The notes: a model not told the origin generated them from the letters alone. 64,000 bases of DNA from Paracoccus sp. S3-43 (GCF_029027965.1 NZ_CP119082.1:724001-788000), one strand, 5' to 3'; numbered from the stretch's first letter, positions 48,758 through 57,005 are shown. Made by a program: numbers and translations.

Positions 48758-50179
48758 ATGCAACTGAATACGATCTCTGGCCGATTCGCCGCGCTGACGA
48801 TCATCTTCGTCATGCTGGCCGAAATCCTGATTCTGGTTCCGGCCTTGGCCAGCTTCCGGCTGGACTATCTCGAATCGCGGCTGGAGCGGGGGCAGATCGC
48901 CAGCCTTGCCGTGCTGGCCTCGGACAAGTCGCTGGCCGACGAGCTGGAGGCGGAACTGTTGCAGAGCGCCGGGCTGCTGAACGTCGTGCTGCGCCGCGAC
49001 GACATCCGGCAGCTGGTCCTGTCGTCGCGCATCCCCAGCCCGGTCGTCCAGACCTATGACCTGCGCGAGGACGGCCTGGTCCAGACCATCGACGACGCCC
49101 TGGGAACGCTGCTGAACCGCCGGAACGAGGTGATCCGCGTCATCGGCGCGCCGGTCAACCAGGCGGGCCAGCTGATCGAGATCACCATGGAGACCGCGCC
49201 GCTGCGCGCCAGCATGATCGAATTCGGCGTCCGCCTGCTGCTGCTGTCTGCGGCCTTCTCGATCCTGACGGCGATCCTGTTGAACGTGGCGGTGCAGCGG
49301 CTGGTCCTGGTGCCGATCCGCCGGGTGATCAGCCACATGGTGTCCTATGCCGAGGCGCCCGAGGATGCCCGCCACATCATCACCCCCGACGCCCGCCTGA
49401 CCGAGCTTCGCGACGCCGAAACCGCCCTTCAGGCCTTGCAGAAGACGGTCACCTCATCGCTGAAGCAAAAGGAACGGATGGCGCAACTGGGCCAGGCCGT
49501 CGCCAAGATCAGCCACGACCTGCGCAACATCCTGACCACCGCGCAGATCTTCGCCGACCGGCTGGAGGACAGCGGCGATCCCAAGGTCAAGCGCGCCGCG
49601 CCGAAGCTGGTGAACTCGATCAGCCGCGCGGTGAACCTGTGCGAGACGACGCTGGCCTTCGGCAAGGCCGAGGAGCCCGCGCCCACGCTGTCGCGCTTCA
49701 ACCTGGCGCCGCTGGCGGCCGAGGTCGTCGAGGCCGAGACCCTGGCCAGCGGCGACGGCCCGAGGGTCGAGTTCCTGTGCGACATCCCGCCCAGCCTGAC
49801 CATCCGCGCCGACCGCGACCAGCTGTATCGCGTGCTGGCGAACCTGGCCCGCAACGCCCGCCAGGCCATCGAGGGCACCGGCCAGCCCGGCACGGTCGAG
49901 ATCGGCGCGGGCGAGACGGACGGCGACTGGTGGATCCGCGTGGGCGACACCGGCCCCGGCCTGCCGGAAAAGGCGCGGGAATACCTGTTCAAGCCCTTCG
50001 CGGGCAGCGCCCGCAAGGGCGGCACCGGCCTGGGCCTGACGATCGCCGCCGACCTGGTGCGCGGCCATGGCGGCCGGCTGGATCTGGTGCGCAGCGATGC
50101 CGAGGGCAGCGAATTCATGATCCACATCCCCCGCGACATGGCGATCCTGCCTAGGCGGCAGATGGCCGGGGACCGATAA
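48758..50179 (+). CDS. Membrane-bound sensor histidine kinase
   Basis: A 473-residue kinase. Two transmembrane helices (about residues 8-32 and 152-178) enclose a periplasmic sensor domain of about 120 residues; a HAMP-like region with VPIRRVISHM follows. The phosphoacceptor is in KISHDLRNIL near residue 253; N-box NLARNARQAI and G-boxes GDTGPGLPEKA and GGTGLGLTIAADLVRGHGG form the ATPase domain. No response-regulator gene is adjacent, so partner and signal are unknown. Confidence 0.9.
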   Translation: MQLNTISGRFAALTIIFVMLAEILILVPALASFRLDYLESRLERGQIASLAVLASDKSLADELEAELLQSAGLLNVVLRRDDIRQLVLSSRIPSPVVQTYDLREDGLVQTIDDALGTLLNRRNEVIRVIGAPVNQAGQLIEITMETAPLRASMIEFGVRLLLLSAAFSILTAILLNVAVQRLVLVPIRRVISHMVSYAEAPEDARHIITPDARLTELRDAETALQALQKTVTSSLKQKERMAQLGQAVAKISHDLRNILTTAQIFADRLEDSGDPKVKRAAPKLVNSISRAVNLCETTLAFGKAEEPAPTLSRFNLAPLAAEVVEAETLASGDGPRVEFLCDIPPSLTIRADRDQLYRVLANLARNARQAIEGTGQPGTVEIGAGETDGDWWIRVGDTGPGLPEKAREYLFKPFAGSARKGGTGLGLTIAADLVRGHGGRLDLVRSDAEGSEFMIHIPRDMAILPRRQMAGDR

Positions 50180-50256
50180 TATCGGGCAGTCGGCGTTTTT
50201 TCCGCCACGCCCCCTTGCATCCCGAGAAGGGGGCGTCTACATGACCGCCCTACGAC

Positions 50257-50333
50257 GGACCCGTAGCTCAGCTGGATAGAGCACCAGACTACGAATCTGG
50301 GGGCCGGGCGTTCGAATCGCTCCGGGTCCGCCA
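50257..50333 (+). tRNA. tRNA-Arg (anticodon ACG)
   Basis: 77 bases with a complete cloverleaf: acceptor GGACCCG/CGGGTCC, D-arm with AGCTCAGCTGGATAGAGC, anticodon stem CCAGA/TCTGG with loop CTACGAA (anticodon ACG at 50291-50293), T-arm with GTTCGAATC, and an encoded CCA. It is the anchor of the island that begins 11 bases after its 3' end. Confidence 0.97.
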
Positions 50334-50455
50334 CATGAAACAAGTGTCGTCTGTCAGATACTTCTGGCTTTCCGTCAGATTTCTGACCCAAATAGCTTAT
50401 CAGCCGAGGTCAGGTCATCGACGCGACGAGCCCTTAGCGGAAGATTAGCGCCTGC

Positions 50456-51427
50456 TTATTCGGCCTCACCATTGAGGAAGGAGATGATAGCCTCAGAAAT
50501 TTCCTGATGAATGCTCTGACGGGCCTCTGGCGAAGCGCCGCAGAGCGATGAATCTCCGTCTTCCTCGATCGGGATATCTGGTCCGGCAGCCGTGCATACG
50601 GCGAAAGCGTCGAAAATGGATGCTCCGGGTATGGCAACGGATTGAGCAATCTGATCGCTGTCAGATGTGCCATCGGGATTACCCAGAGTAATCCGCAGCA
50701 TGCTCACGTCAGCAGGGGGAGTGCCCAGAGCGTCCATATACTCTGGGTTCACGGCGATCACTGAGGTTATGCGAGGATCTCGGGCCAGCCCCGCCAAGCC
50801 TTCTGGGTTGGTTTCCGACAGTTCCACGCCTTGAGCGGCATACCACCCACAATCTGGTCCTTCTATCGTGCTATCGACGGTGCAGGAACGCATATAGCGT
50901 TCTGCATCCATTTCCACCCCGGCAACGGAAAGGGCAGCGGTTGCGCCAAGCGCAAATCCTGCAACGGAAACTTTGCTTCCATCGATTCGCGGACCCCATG
51001 TTTCGTCAGCCAGCATCAAATCGATGGCGCGATGTATGTCCTGTGGTCTCCGCCATATCTCGTTCAGAGCAAAAACTGCGTTATCTGGACGCGGCGCATT
51101 GACTTCAACGACGACATAGCCCGCACGAGCTATGGACGCACTGAGCCAGGCACCAGAGTCAGTCGCGGATCGCAGGCCGCCATGTGAAACCACCACCAGA
51201 GGGAACACACCTTCTGGAAAGGGGGCATCCGGGGCGGCAGAGGCTCCCTCAAAAACAGGATTTCCGCCAATGGTGCCCGATGCCTGCTCGTTCGAGGGAT
51301 ACCAGATTGACAGCGACAGGGCGCGCTCGACCACTGCGGTATCGCGAAGATGGTAAACTCCTGCCGTTGTTTCTGCAAGGCAAGGTGCTGCTGCCAAGAT
51401 CAGAGCCAAAGAAATACCGAACTTCAT
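50456..51427 (-). CDS. Secreted alpha/beta-hydrolase-like protein with a replaced nucleophile
   Basis: A 323-residue protein with signal peptide (FGISLALILAAAPCLA). The pattern SIWYP near residue 41, VFPLVVVSHGGLRS near 75-87 (oxyanion region) and IHRAIDLML resembles dienelactone-hydrolase or PAF-acetylhydrolase-like proteins. The nucleophile elbow, normally GxSxG, reads GFALG at residues 157-161, so the catalytic Ser is Ala159; activity is doubtful unless another residue takes over. The ATG at 51427 has GGAG 7 bases upstream. It is the sole cargo of element 1. Confidence 0.65.
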   Translation of the reverse strand: MKFGISLALILAAAPCLAETTAGVYHLRDTAVVERALSLSIWYPSNEQASGTIGGNPVFEGASAAPDAPFPEGVFPLVVVSHGGLRSATDSGAWLSASIARAGYVVVEVNAPRPDNAVFALNEIWRRPQDIHRAIDLMLADETWGPRIDGSKVSVAGFALGATAALSVAGVEMDAERYMRSCTVDSTIEGPDCGWYAAQGVELSETNPEGLAGLARDPRITSVIAVNPEYMDALGTPPADVSMLRITLGNPDGTSDSDQIAQSVAIPGASIFDAFAVCTAAGPDIPIEEDGDSSLCGASPEARQSIHQEISEAIISFLNGEAE

Positions 51428-51490
51428 GCCGTGGCTCCATGCGCGGACTAAGAGATAGACACGCTGTATCATGCCCTTACGCCAATGACA

Positions 51491-51632
51491 GCTTTGTCCG
51501 CATAGCAGACGCCGTGTCTCTGGCACAGTGGGTCAGGTTTGGCTGAAGTTTGGGGTGGAAATGCCTGACGGTCCTGGCCGTCAGGCACAACAAATCCACG
51601 ACCTGTGAGTCAAAAATCTCTGGAATCTGACA
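51491..51632. repeat. Right end of Tn7-like element 1
   Basis: 142 bp closely matching 56737-56879. It contains GGTCAGG, an inverted GCCTGACGG/CCGTCAGGC and a terminal ATCTGACA, likely transposase-binding sites. The reverse strand can be read as protein but similarly in both copies only because the DNA is duplicated. Confidence 0.7.
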
Positions 51633-51715
51633 ACAAGTGTGATCTGTCAGATATTTCTGGCTTTCCGTCAGATTTCTGACCTGGACTGCCCCCACGGAGT
51701 GGTCCGGGTTGATTG

Positions 51716-52531
51716 TTAGTGCATCGTCGGCCGCTGGTCTATTGGGATGAGGGCTTCCGGTGCGGGCGGGCGGTATCCCAGGGAGCTGTGCGGCCTGACA
51801 GTGTTGTAGTGGCGGCGCCATCGCTCGATGAGGATCTGGGCCTCCCTAAGCGAATAGAAGACTTCTGCGTCCAGGAGTTCGTCGCGGAATCGAGCGTTGA
51901 AGCTCTCGCAATACCCGTTCTCCCAGGGTGAACCCGGCTCGATGAACGCGGTCTTGGCACCAACTGCGCCGATCCAGCCCTGCACCTTCTTGGCAATGAA
52001 TTCCGCGCCATTGTCGGACCTTATGAACGCAGGCGGGCCACGCAAGATGAACAGCTCCGTCAGGGCGTCGATTACGTCGGTGGAATTGAGCTTGCGGTTT
52101 GCACGGATCACCAGCGCCTCCTTCGTGAATTCGTCGATGATATTGAGCGTCCGAAACAGCCGTCCGTCATGTGTCCGGTCCTGAACGAAATCATAGGACC
52201 AGACGTGGTTCGGGTGCTCCGGTCGGAGACGGACGCAGGACCCGTCGTTCAACCAGAGCCGACCCTTCTTTGCCTGCTTTTGTGGGATCTTCAGCCCTTC
52301 ACGCCGCCATATCCGTTCCACGCGTTTATGATTTACATGCCAACCGGCGTTGTTCAGCAGTCCGGTGATCATCCGATAGCCATATCGCCCGTAGGTGCGA
52401 GCGAGCGCGATGATGTCCTCCGTCAGCCGTTCTTCGTCCGGGGCGCCGCAAGGAACCTTGCGTTGCGTTGAGCGGTGCTGCCCGAGGGTGCGGCAGGCGC
52501 GGCGCTCGGATATGCCAAGCGCCTGCCGCAC
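51716..52531 (-). CDS. IS3-family transposase OrfB
   Basis: Integrase-core half of the transposase, 271 residues from the ATG at 52531; in IS3 elements it is normally made as an OrfAB fusion by -1 frameshifting. DDE residues: VWSYDFVQDRTHDG (Asp), FIRSDNGAEF (Asp), SPWENGYCESFNAR (Glu), then RPHSSLGYRPPAPEA. It appears intact. Confidence 0.9.
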   Translation of the reverse strand: MRQALGISERRACRTLGQHRSTQRKVPCGAPDEERLTEDIIALARTYGRYGYRMITGLLNNAGWHVNHKRVERIWRREGLKIPQKQAKKGRLWLNDGSCVRLRPEHPNHVWSYDFVQDRTHDGRLFRTLNIIDEFTKEALVIRANRKLNSTDVIDALTELFILRGPPAFIRSDNGAEFIAKKVQGWIGAVGAKTAFIEPGSPWENGYCESFNARFRDELLDAEVFYSLREAQILIERWRRHYNTVRPHSSLGYRPPAPEALIPIDQRPTMH

Positions 52532-52563
52532 ATGATCGATGCACTTGCGACGGCGCGAAGGGC

Positions 52564-52842
52564 TTAGAAGTTTCCCCGTGCAGCCTCGCTCAGGATCATC
52601 TTGTCCAAGGTCAGATCTGACACCGCGCGCCGCAACCGCTGGTTCTCCGCCTCAAGCTCCTTGAGACGCTTCAGCTGATCCCGGTTCATGCCGCCATACT
52701 GCTTGCGCCAGCGATAATACGTCGGCTCGGTCACGCCGATCTGCCGCACCGCGTCGGAAATCGCCATTCCCTGTCCATGAAGCACTTCGATCTGTCGAAG
52801 CTTCAGAACGATGTCTTCCGGTTTGTCTCGCTTGCCTGCCAT
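52564..52842 (-). CDS. IS3-family transposase OrfA
   Basis: A 92-residue DNA-binding half: helix-turn-helix ISDAVRQIGVTEPTYYRWRKQYGG and a leucine-zipper stretch LKRLKELEAENQRLRRAV. The ATG at 52842 has AGGACC-type sites upstream. Its end GGGGAAAC before the stop is a plausible slippery sequence into OrfB. Confidence 0.9.
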   Translation of the reverse strand: MAGKRDKPEDIVLKLRQIEVLHGQGMAISDAVRQIGVTEPTYYRWRKQYGGMNRDQLKRLKELEAENQRLRRAVSDLTLDKMILSEAARGNF

Positions 52843-52908
52843 CTGATGGTCCTCCTGAACAGGATATTTGTATCCCAGTTGGCGGACCACTTCAGTGGGG
52901 GCACTCCA

Positions 52909-53510
52909 GTGTCGACCACTGCATGCAGGTAGACTTTTCCCACGCCCTTCAGGCTGCCGACGAAGAAGGTGTCAGCCGACAGAAGCGCGCCAGGAGCGCT
53001 GCTCTCGACATGGCGCTCCCGGAAGCAGGGATTGAGCTTCTCAAGGAACGTAGCCTGTTCGGGAGTGATGTCGATCACCTTGCCGGCGTTCGCCTCCTCC
53101 AGCGCCAGCCAGCGCTCGATCCTGGTGCCCAAGCCATGGTCGTTGAGCAGCTTCTGGATCGTGATCGCCGAGACCCGCGTCCCCTCCAGCGACAGGATGG
53201 CCTCAAGACGGTTGCAGCCGTAGGCGGGATGCTCCAGCGCCAGGGCCCGGATGCGGTCGACGACCTCCGGCGCGGTCGCCCGAGGATGGGACTTGTGGAT
53301 CGGCGGCAGGTCCTTCAGGCCGTCAAAGCCCTGCGTCTGAAAGCGGCGCTTCCAGTCATAGAAGCTGGTGCGATCCATGCCCCGCTGGCGGCAGGCTTCG
53401 GCGACATTCCCAAGTTCTCGCGCCAGGTCCAGCACGCTCATCCGCTGCTGCGCAACCTTGCTGATCGCGTCACGTGGTGCCGATTTCCTGATCTTCGATG
53501 ATCTATCCAT
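52909..53510 (-). pseudogene. 5' fragment of an IS481-like transposase
   Basis: About 200 of 348 residues: helix-turn-helix (LARELGNVAEACRQRGMDRTS) and the core up to KVYLHAVVDT, then sequence switches to the IS3 end. The frame reads on into IS3 for some 35 residues without meaning. In this copy the IQKLLNDHGLG segment is intact, unlike copy 2. Confidence 0.88.
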
Positions 53511-53560
53511 GGTCCCTTCCTCCTTGCTGAGAATAGCACCGCAAGAAGGTTAAGAGGGCA
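52909..53560 (-). mobile_element. IS481-like element (copy 1), truncated by IS3
   Basis: The right end carries the terminal repeat TGCCCTCTTAACCTTCTTG (read from 53560), nearly the same as copy 2 at 59175. Only the first 652 bp remain; the rest is missing beyond the IS3 junction at 52908. The transposase gene fragment runs from the ATG at 53510. Confidence 0.85.
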
Positions 53561-54251
53561 GATTTACCCGTTCCTCAAGATCAGCCGCCGCTTCCTTGCG
53601 CTCGCTGTAGCGGTCGGTCAGGAAGGACGACAGGTCGCGGGTCAGCAGGGTGAACTTCACCAGCTCCTCCATCACATCGACAATGCGGTCGTAATAGCTG
53701 GACGGGCGCATCCGGCCGGCCTCGTCGAATTCCTGATACGCCTTGGCGACCGAGGACTGGTTCGGGATCGTTACCATCCGCCTCCAGCGGCCAAGGACGC
53801 GCATCTGGTTCACCGCGTTGAAGCTTTGCGAGCCACCCGAAACCTGCATGACAGCCAGCGTTCGTCCTTGCGTCGGCCGGATCGCCCCCATCGACAGCGG
53901 AATCCAGTCAATCTGTGACTTCATCACGCCGGTCATGGCGCCGTGCCGCTCGGGGCTGGTCCAGACCTGCCCTTCGGACCAGAGGCACAGGTCGCGCAAC
54001 TCCTGCACCTTGGGGTGTAATGGGTCGGCATCCTCGGGCAGCGGCAGGCCATTGGCATGAAACACGCGGGTTTCACAACCGAAATGACGCAGCAGACGTT
54101 CGGCCTCGAAGGTGGCGAAACGGCTGTAGGATCGTTCGCGCAGAGAGCCGTAGAGTAGCAGAATGCGCGGCGGATGGGTCGTGCGCGCAACGGTGGGACT
54201 GTCCAGCGCCATGAGGGCTTGGGACGACAGGTTCGGCAGGTCGGGGATCAT
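53550..54251 (-). CDS. arsH: Arsenical resistance protein ArsH (NADPH-FMN oxidoreductase)
   Basis: A flavoprotein that oxidises trivalent organoarsenicals. 233 residues; the flavodoxin-like FMN loop [14 protein letters not shown] near residue 32 and the ArsH-specific [42 protein letters not shown] block. The last residues after LEERVN (LPS and the TAA) come from the end of the adjacent IS, so the tail is replaced but the enzyme core is complete. The start overlaps the ACR3 gene stop (ATGA). Confidence 0.92.
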   Translation of the reverse strand: MIPDLPNLSSQALMALDSPTVARTTHPPRILLLYGSLRERSYSRFATFEAERLLRHFGCETRVFHANGLPLPEDADPLHPKVQELRDLCLWSEGQVWTSPERHGAMTGVMKSQIDWIPLSMGAIRPTQGRTLAVMQVSGGSQSFNAVNQMRVLGRWRRMVTIPNQSSVAKAYQEFDEAGRMRPSSYYDRIVDVMEELVKFTLLTRDLSSFLTDRYSERKEAAADLEERVNLPS

Positions 54252-55324
54252 GCGCGGGCCTCCGTTGGCGCGGTGTCGGCGGGGAACCAATGGGGTCTGA
54301 GGCGCAGGGCGACATTTACCAGCAGGATCAGCACCGGGACTTCGACCAGCGGGCCAATGACGGCCGCGAAGGCCACGGGCGAAGCCAGCCCATAGGCGGC
54401 AATCGCAACCGCAATCGCCAGCTCGAAATTGTTGCCTGCCGCTGTGAAGGCGATGGCGGTGGTGCGCGGATAGTCCCTGGCGATCCATCGGCCCATGGCA
54501 AAGCTGACCATGAACTGGATGGCGAAATACAGCACCAGCGGAGTGGCGATCCTGACCACATCCAGTGGCAGACGCACCACATCCCCGCCCTTCAAGCTGA
54601 ACATGGCGATGATCGTGAACAACAGCGCGACCAGCGTGATGGGGCTGATCCTCGGCAGAAAGACGTTGCGATACCAAGAGTCGCCCTTGCGCGCGATCAA
54701 CAGGCGGCGGGTCAGGAAACCAGCGGCGAAGGGCACACCCAAATAGAGCAACACAGCCTCGGTCACGGTCCGGAAGCCGACGTCGATGACGCTGCCCTCA
54801 AGCCCGAACAGTGGCGGCAGCACGGTCAGGAACAGCCAAGCATAGGTCGAGAAGAACAGGATCTGGAAGATCGAGTTGAAGGCCACCAGCCCAGCAACAT
54901 ACTGGTTGTCGCCCCGCGCAAGCTGGTTCCAGACCAGAACCATTGCAATGCAGCGGGCAAGGCCGATCAGGATCAGCCCGGTCATATATTCCGGCTGGTC
55001 GCGCAGGAAGATGACCGCCAGCACAAACATCAGCACCGGACCGATCAGCCAATTCTGCACCAGCGACAGCACCAGCACCCGCTTGTCAGCAAAAACCTGC
55101 GGCAGCTCTTCATAGCGAACCTTCGCGAGCGGCGGATACATCATCAGGATCAGGCCGATGGCGATAGGAATATTGGTCGAGCCGACCGACATGGCGTTCA
55201 GCGCATCCGGCAGACCGTGAAAGACGGTGCCAAGCAACAGGCCAAGGACCATGGCCGCGAAGATCCAGAGCGTCAGATAGCGGTCGAGAAATGAAAGCCG
55301 GCGGGCCGGGTTGGGGGCGGTCAT
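54248..55324 (-). CDS. acr3: ACR3-family arsenite efflux transporter
   Basis: A 358-residue membrane protein with ten helices that exports arsenite. Family hallmarks: [31 protein letters not shown] with the essential Cys, and [18 protein letters not shown] with the conserved Glu region. Coupled to arsH and 15 bases downstream of arsC in one operon. Confidence 0.94.
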   Translation of the reverse strand: MTAPNPARRLSFLDRYLTLWIFAAMVLGLLLGTVFHGLPDALNAMSVGSTNIPIAIGLILMMYPPLAKVRYEELPQVFADKRVLVLSLVQNWLIGPVLMFVLAVIFLRDQPEYMTGLILIGLARCIAMVLVWNQLARGDNQYVAGLVAFNSIFQILFFSTYAWLFLTVLPPLFGLEGSVIDVGFRTVTEAVLLYLGVPFAAGFLTRRLLIARKGDSWYRNVFLPRISPITLVALLFTIIAMFSLKGGDVVRLPLDVVRIATPLVLYFAIQFMVSFAMGRWIARDYPRTTAIAFTAAGNNFELAIAVAIAAYGLASPVAFAAVIGPLVEVPVLILLVNVALRLRPHWFPADTAPTEARA

Positions 55325-55339
55325 CTGGGTTTCCTCGGA

Positions 55340-56293
55340 TCAGGCATAGCGGGTGCGGTTGCCTTGGGCATCCACGACCTGTTCGCCGTCCTCCTTGCTG
55401 AAGGCGGCTTGCTGGGGTGGCAGCAGATCCAGCACCAGTTCCGAGGGTCTGCAAAGCCGCACGCCCTTCGGGCTGACCACGATAGGGCGGTTGATCAGGA
55501 TCGGATGCGCCATCATTGCATCCACCAGCGCCGCATCGGTCAGGTTCGGGTCATCCAGCCCCAATTCGGCATAGGGCGTGCCCTTCTCGCGCAGCAAATC
55601 GCGCGGTGCGATGCCCATACGGGCGATCAGCCGTTTCAGCAACGCACGCGAGGGCGGGGATTCGAGATATTCGACGACATGCGGCTCGATCCCGGCATTG
55701 CGGATCATCGCCAGCACATTGCGCGAGGTGCCGCATTCCGGATTGTGATAAAGAACGACATCCATATCGTTCCCTGCCCCGGTCGCGCCCTCGGCCCGTC
55801 CAATGTCGTGCAGCTTCGACACAAGGCTCGCGCGGTCCAGCGTGCTGATCGGCAAAGCAGCGAAGGCTGATATCCGCGCTTTCAGGTATCGCAGCGTGTC
55901 TATGAAGGCCATGTCGCACTGCAAATCGCTGCCGGTCGCAGCCGCTGGATCGGTCAGGCCCCAATGAGCCGTCATGGGCTGCCCCGGCCAGTAAGGACAG
56001 GTTTCCCCGGCGGCGTCATCACAGACGGTAAAGACGAAATCCATGACCGGCGCTTCAGGGCCGGAGAACTCGTCCCAGCTTTTCGAGCGCAATCCCTCGG
56101 TGGGATAATGGTAGTTTTGCAGGATTTCCAGCGTCCGGGGATGCACCTCTCCTTTCGGATGGCTTCCGGCAGAATAGGCCCGAAACCGGCCGCCGCCTTC
56201 CTTGCGCAGCACGCTTTCGGCAATGATCGAGCGGGCGGAGTTTCCAGTGCAGAGAAACAGCACGTTGAACATGCGGGGCAGATCTTCAGCCAT
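55340..56293 (-). CDS. arsC: Two-domain arsenate reductase (thioredoxin-type ArsC fused to glutaredoxin-type ArsC)
   Basis: 317 residues. The N-terminal part (about 8-145) is a low-molecular-weight phosphatase-type ArsC with NVLFLCTGNSARS (Cys15) and HWGLTDPAAATG. The C-terminal part (about 178-310) is an unrelated glutaredoxin-coupled ArsC with LYHNPECGTSRN (Cys187) and the long helical region to RPIVVSPKGVRLCRPSE. Both active-site cysteines are present. The two folds reduce arsenate by different electron donors, so the fusion may draw on both. The ATG at 56293 overlaps the arsR stop. Confidence 0.92.
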   Translation of the reverse strand: MAEDLPRMFNVLFLCTGNSARSIIAESVLRKEGGGRFRAYSAGSHPKGEVHPRTLEILQNYHYPTEGLRSKSWDEFSGPEAPVMDFVFTVCDDAAGETCPYWPGQPMTAHWGLTDPAAATGSDLQCDMAFIDTLRYLKARISAFAALPISTLDRASLVSKLHDIGRAEGATGAGNDMDVVLYHNPECGTSRNVLAMIRNAGIEPHVVEYLESPPSRALLKRLIARMGIAPRDLLREKGTPYAELGLDDPNLTDAALVDAMMAHPILINRPIVVSPKGVRLCRPSELVLDLLPPQQAAFSKEDGEQVVDAQGNRTRYA

Positions 56294-56648
56294 GAAGAAC
56301 ATCCTTTTGGGGTTCGCAGGAACAGGACAAAGCAGCCGCGACCGGCGCGCAGACTTCCGGATGGCCATCGCAGCAATCGCGCATCAGGAATTCAATCAGC
56401 CCGGCAAGCGTCGGGAAAACAGCACTGTAGATGATAAAACGCCCCTCGCGCCGGGATCGGATCAACCCGGCATGTTCGAGATGGGTCAAATGAAAGGACA
56501 ACCGCGAGGTCGTCGCGCCACCCAAAGCCACACCGATTGCCCCGGCCGCCATGCCCTCCGGCCCGGCCTGCACCAGCAGCCGAACGACACGCAGTCGCGT
56601 TTCCTGGGACATGGCCGCAAAGGCAGCAAGAGCTTCAGGCTCGTTCAT
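56286..56648 (-). CDS. arsR: ArsR-family arsenic-responsive repressor
   Basis: A 120-residue winged-helix repressor. DNA-recognition helix in TTSRLSFHLTHLEHAGLIRSRREGR. Cysteine candidates for As(III) binding are the vicinal pair in RDCCDGHPEVC and the SCSCEP motif near the C-terminus, rather than the classical ELCVCDL site. First gene of the ars operon, with an operator-like palindrome immediately upstream. Confidence 0.93.
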   Translation of the reverse strand: MNEPEALAAFAAMSQETRLRVVRLLVQAGPEGMAAGAIGVALGGATTSRLSFHLTHLEHAGLIRSRREGRFIIYSAVFPTLAGLIEFLMRDCCDGHPEVCAPVAAALSCSCEPQKDVLHG

Positions 56649-56650
56649 CG

Positions 56651-56704
56651 AATCAATACCTCAATAGATATTGATTAGTATAGATAGTGACAGCGGCGGG
56701 TCAA
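56651..56704 (-). promoter_or_regulatory. Promoter and operator of the ars operon
   Basis: On the - strand: TTGACC (56704-56699), 16-bp spacer, TATACT (56682-56677). Directly downstream lies AATCAATA-N10-TATTGATT (56651-56676), with a nested TCAATA-GA-TATTGA, the kind of AT-rich inverted repeat bound by ArsR proteins. Confidence 0.75.
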
Positions 56705-56736
56705 GCGGTGCTGTTATGCTGCACCTGCAGACGGCG

Positions 56737-56879
56737 GCTTTGTCCCGCATAGCAGACGCTCGGTATCCCGCACAGTGGGTCAGGTTTGGCTGACGTTTGG
56801 GGTGGAAGTGCCTGACAGTCATGGGCATCAGGCACAGAAAATCCACGACCTGTGAGTCAAAAATCTCTGGAATCTGACA
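56737..56879. repeat. Right end of Tn7-like element 2
   Basis: 143 bp matching 51491-51632 with scattered substitutions; the inverted GCCTGACAG/GCATCAGGC has decayed compared with the other copy, suggesting element 2 is older. It is followed at 56885 by the left end of element 3 (TATCGTC-TGTCAGATG...). Confidence 0.7.
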
Positions 56880-57005
56880 AACAATATCGTCTGTCAGATG
56901 TTTCTGGCTTTCTGTCAGATTTCTGACCCAAATCGCGCTTTGATTGCGCTGGTCGACACGCACTCCTAATCTCGAGCATGTTTTCTGGATCGCGAGGGTG
57001 ATCGG

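Larger units (their letters stand above)
50345..51632. mobile_element. Tn7-like non-autonomous element 1 (TGT...ACA, ACAAG duplication)
   Basis: Starts TGTCGTC followed by TGTCAGAT at 50352 and ends ATCTGACA at 51632. Flanked on both sides by the same 5 bp, ACAAG (50340-50344 and 51633-51637), as expected for Tn7/Mu-type transposition. The left end holds two spaced TCAGAT boxes (50345-50393); the right end is a 142-bp unit (51491-51632) repeated in element 2. The only gene inside is the hydrolase-like protein, so transposition needs proteins from elsewhere, plausibly TniQ/TnsA/TnsB of element 3. Confidence 0.75.
51682..52908 (-). mobile_element. IS3-family insertion sequence
   Basis: 1227 bp. 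Terminal repeats TGGACTGCCCCCAC...GTGGTCC at the left and the inverse of TGGAGTGCCCCCACTGAAGTGG at the right. It contains orfA and orfB in the usual overlapping arrangement. Left flank is the element 2 end (...TTTCTGACC), right flank is the interior of an IS481-like transposase gene, so no matching duplication exists: neighbouring DNA was lost after insertion. Confidence 0.85.
51638..56879. mobile_element. Tn7-like element 2 carrying arsenic resistance
   Basis: Starts TGTGATC-TGTCAGAT at 51638 and ends ATCTGACA at 56879 with the 143-bp right-end unit (56737-56879). The left flank is ACAAG; the right flank is AACAA followed by T, so the duplication is close but not exact. Contents: an IS3 element, a truncated IS481-like element, and arsH-ACR3-arsC-arsR. 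No transposition genes of its own. Its left end was cut at 51681 by the IS3. Confidence 0.65.

Noticed and set aside
49429..50391. A - strand frame running across the tRNA-Arg gene
   Set aside because: It translates the tRNA and the transposon end in reverse; the kinase on the + strand explains the rest.
51477..51821. Similar - strand proteins encoded at 51477-51821 and 56661-57017
   Set aside because: The similarity follows from the duplicated transposon right ends; the frames cross the ends and an IS border, so they are not genes.
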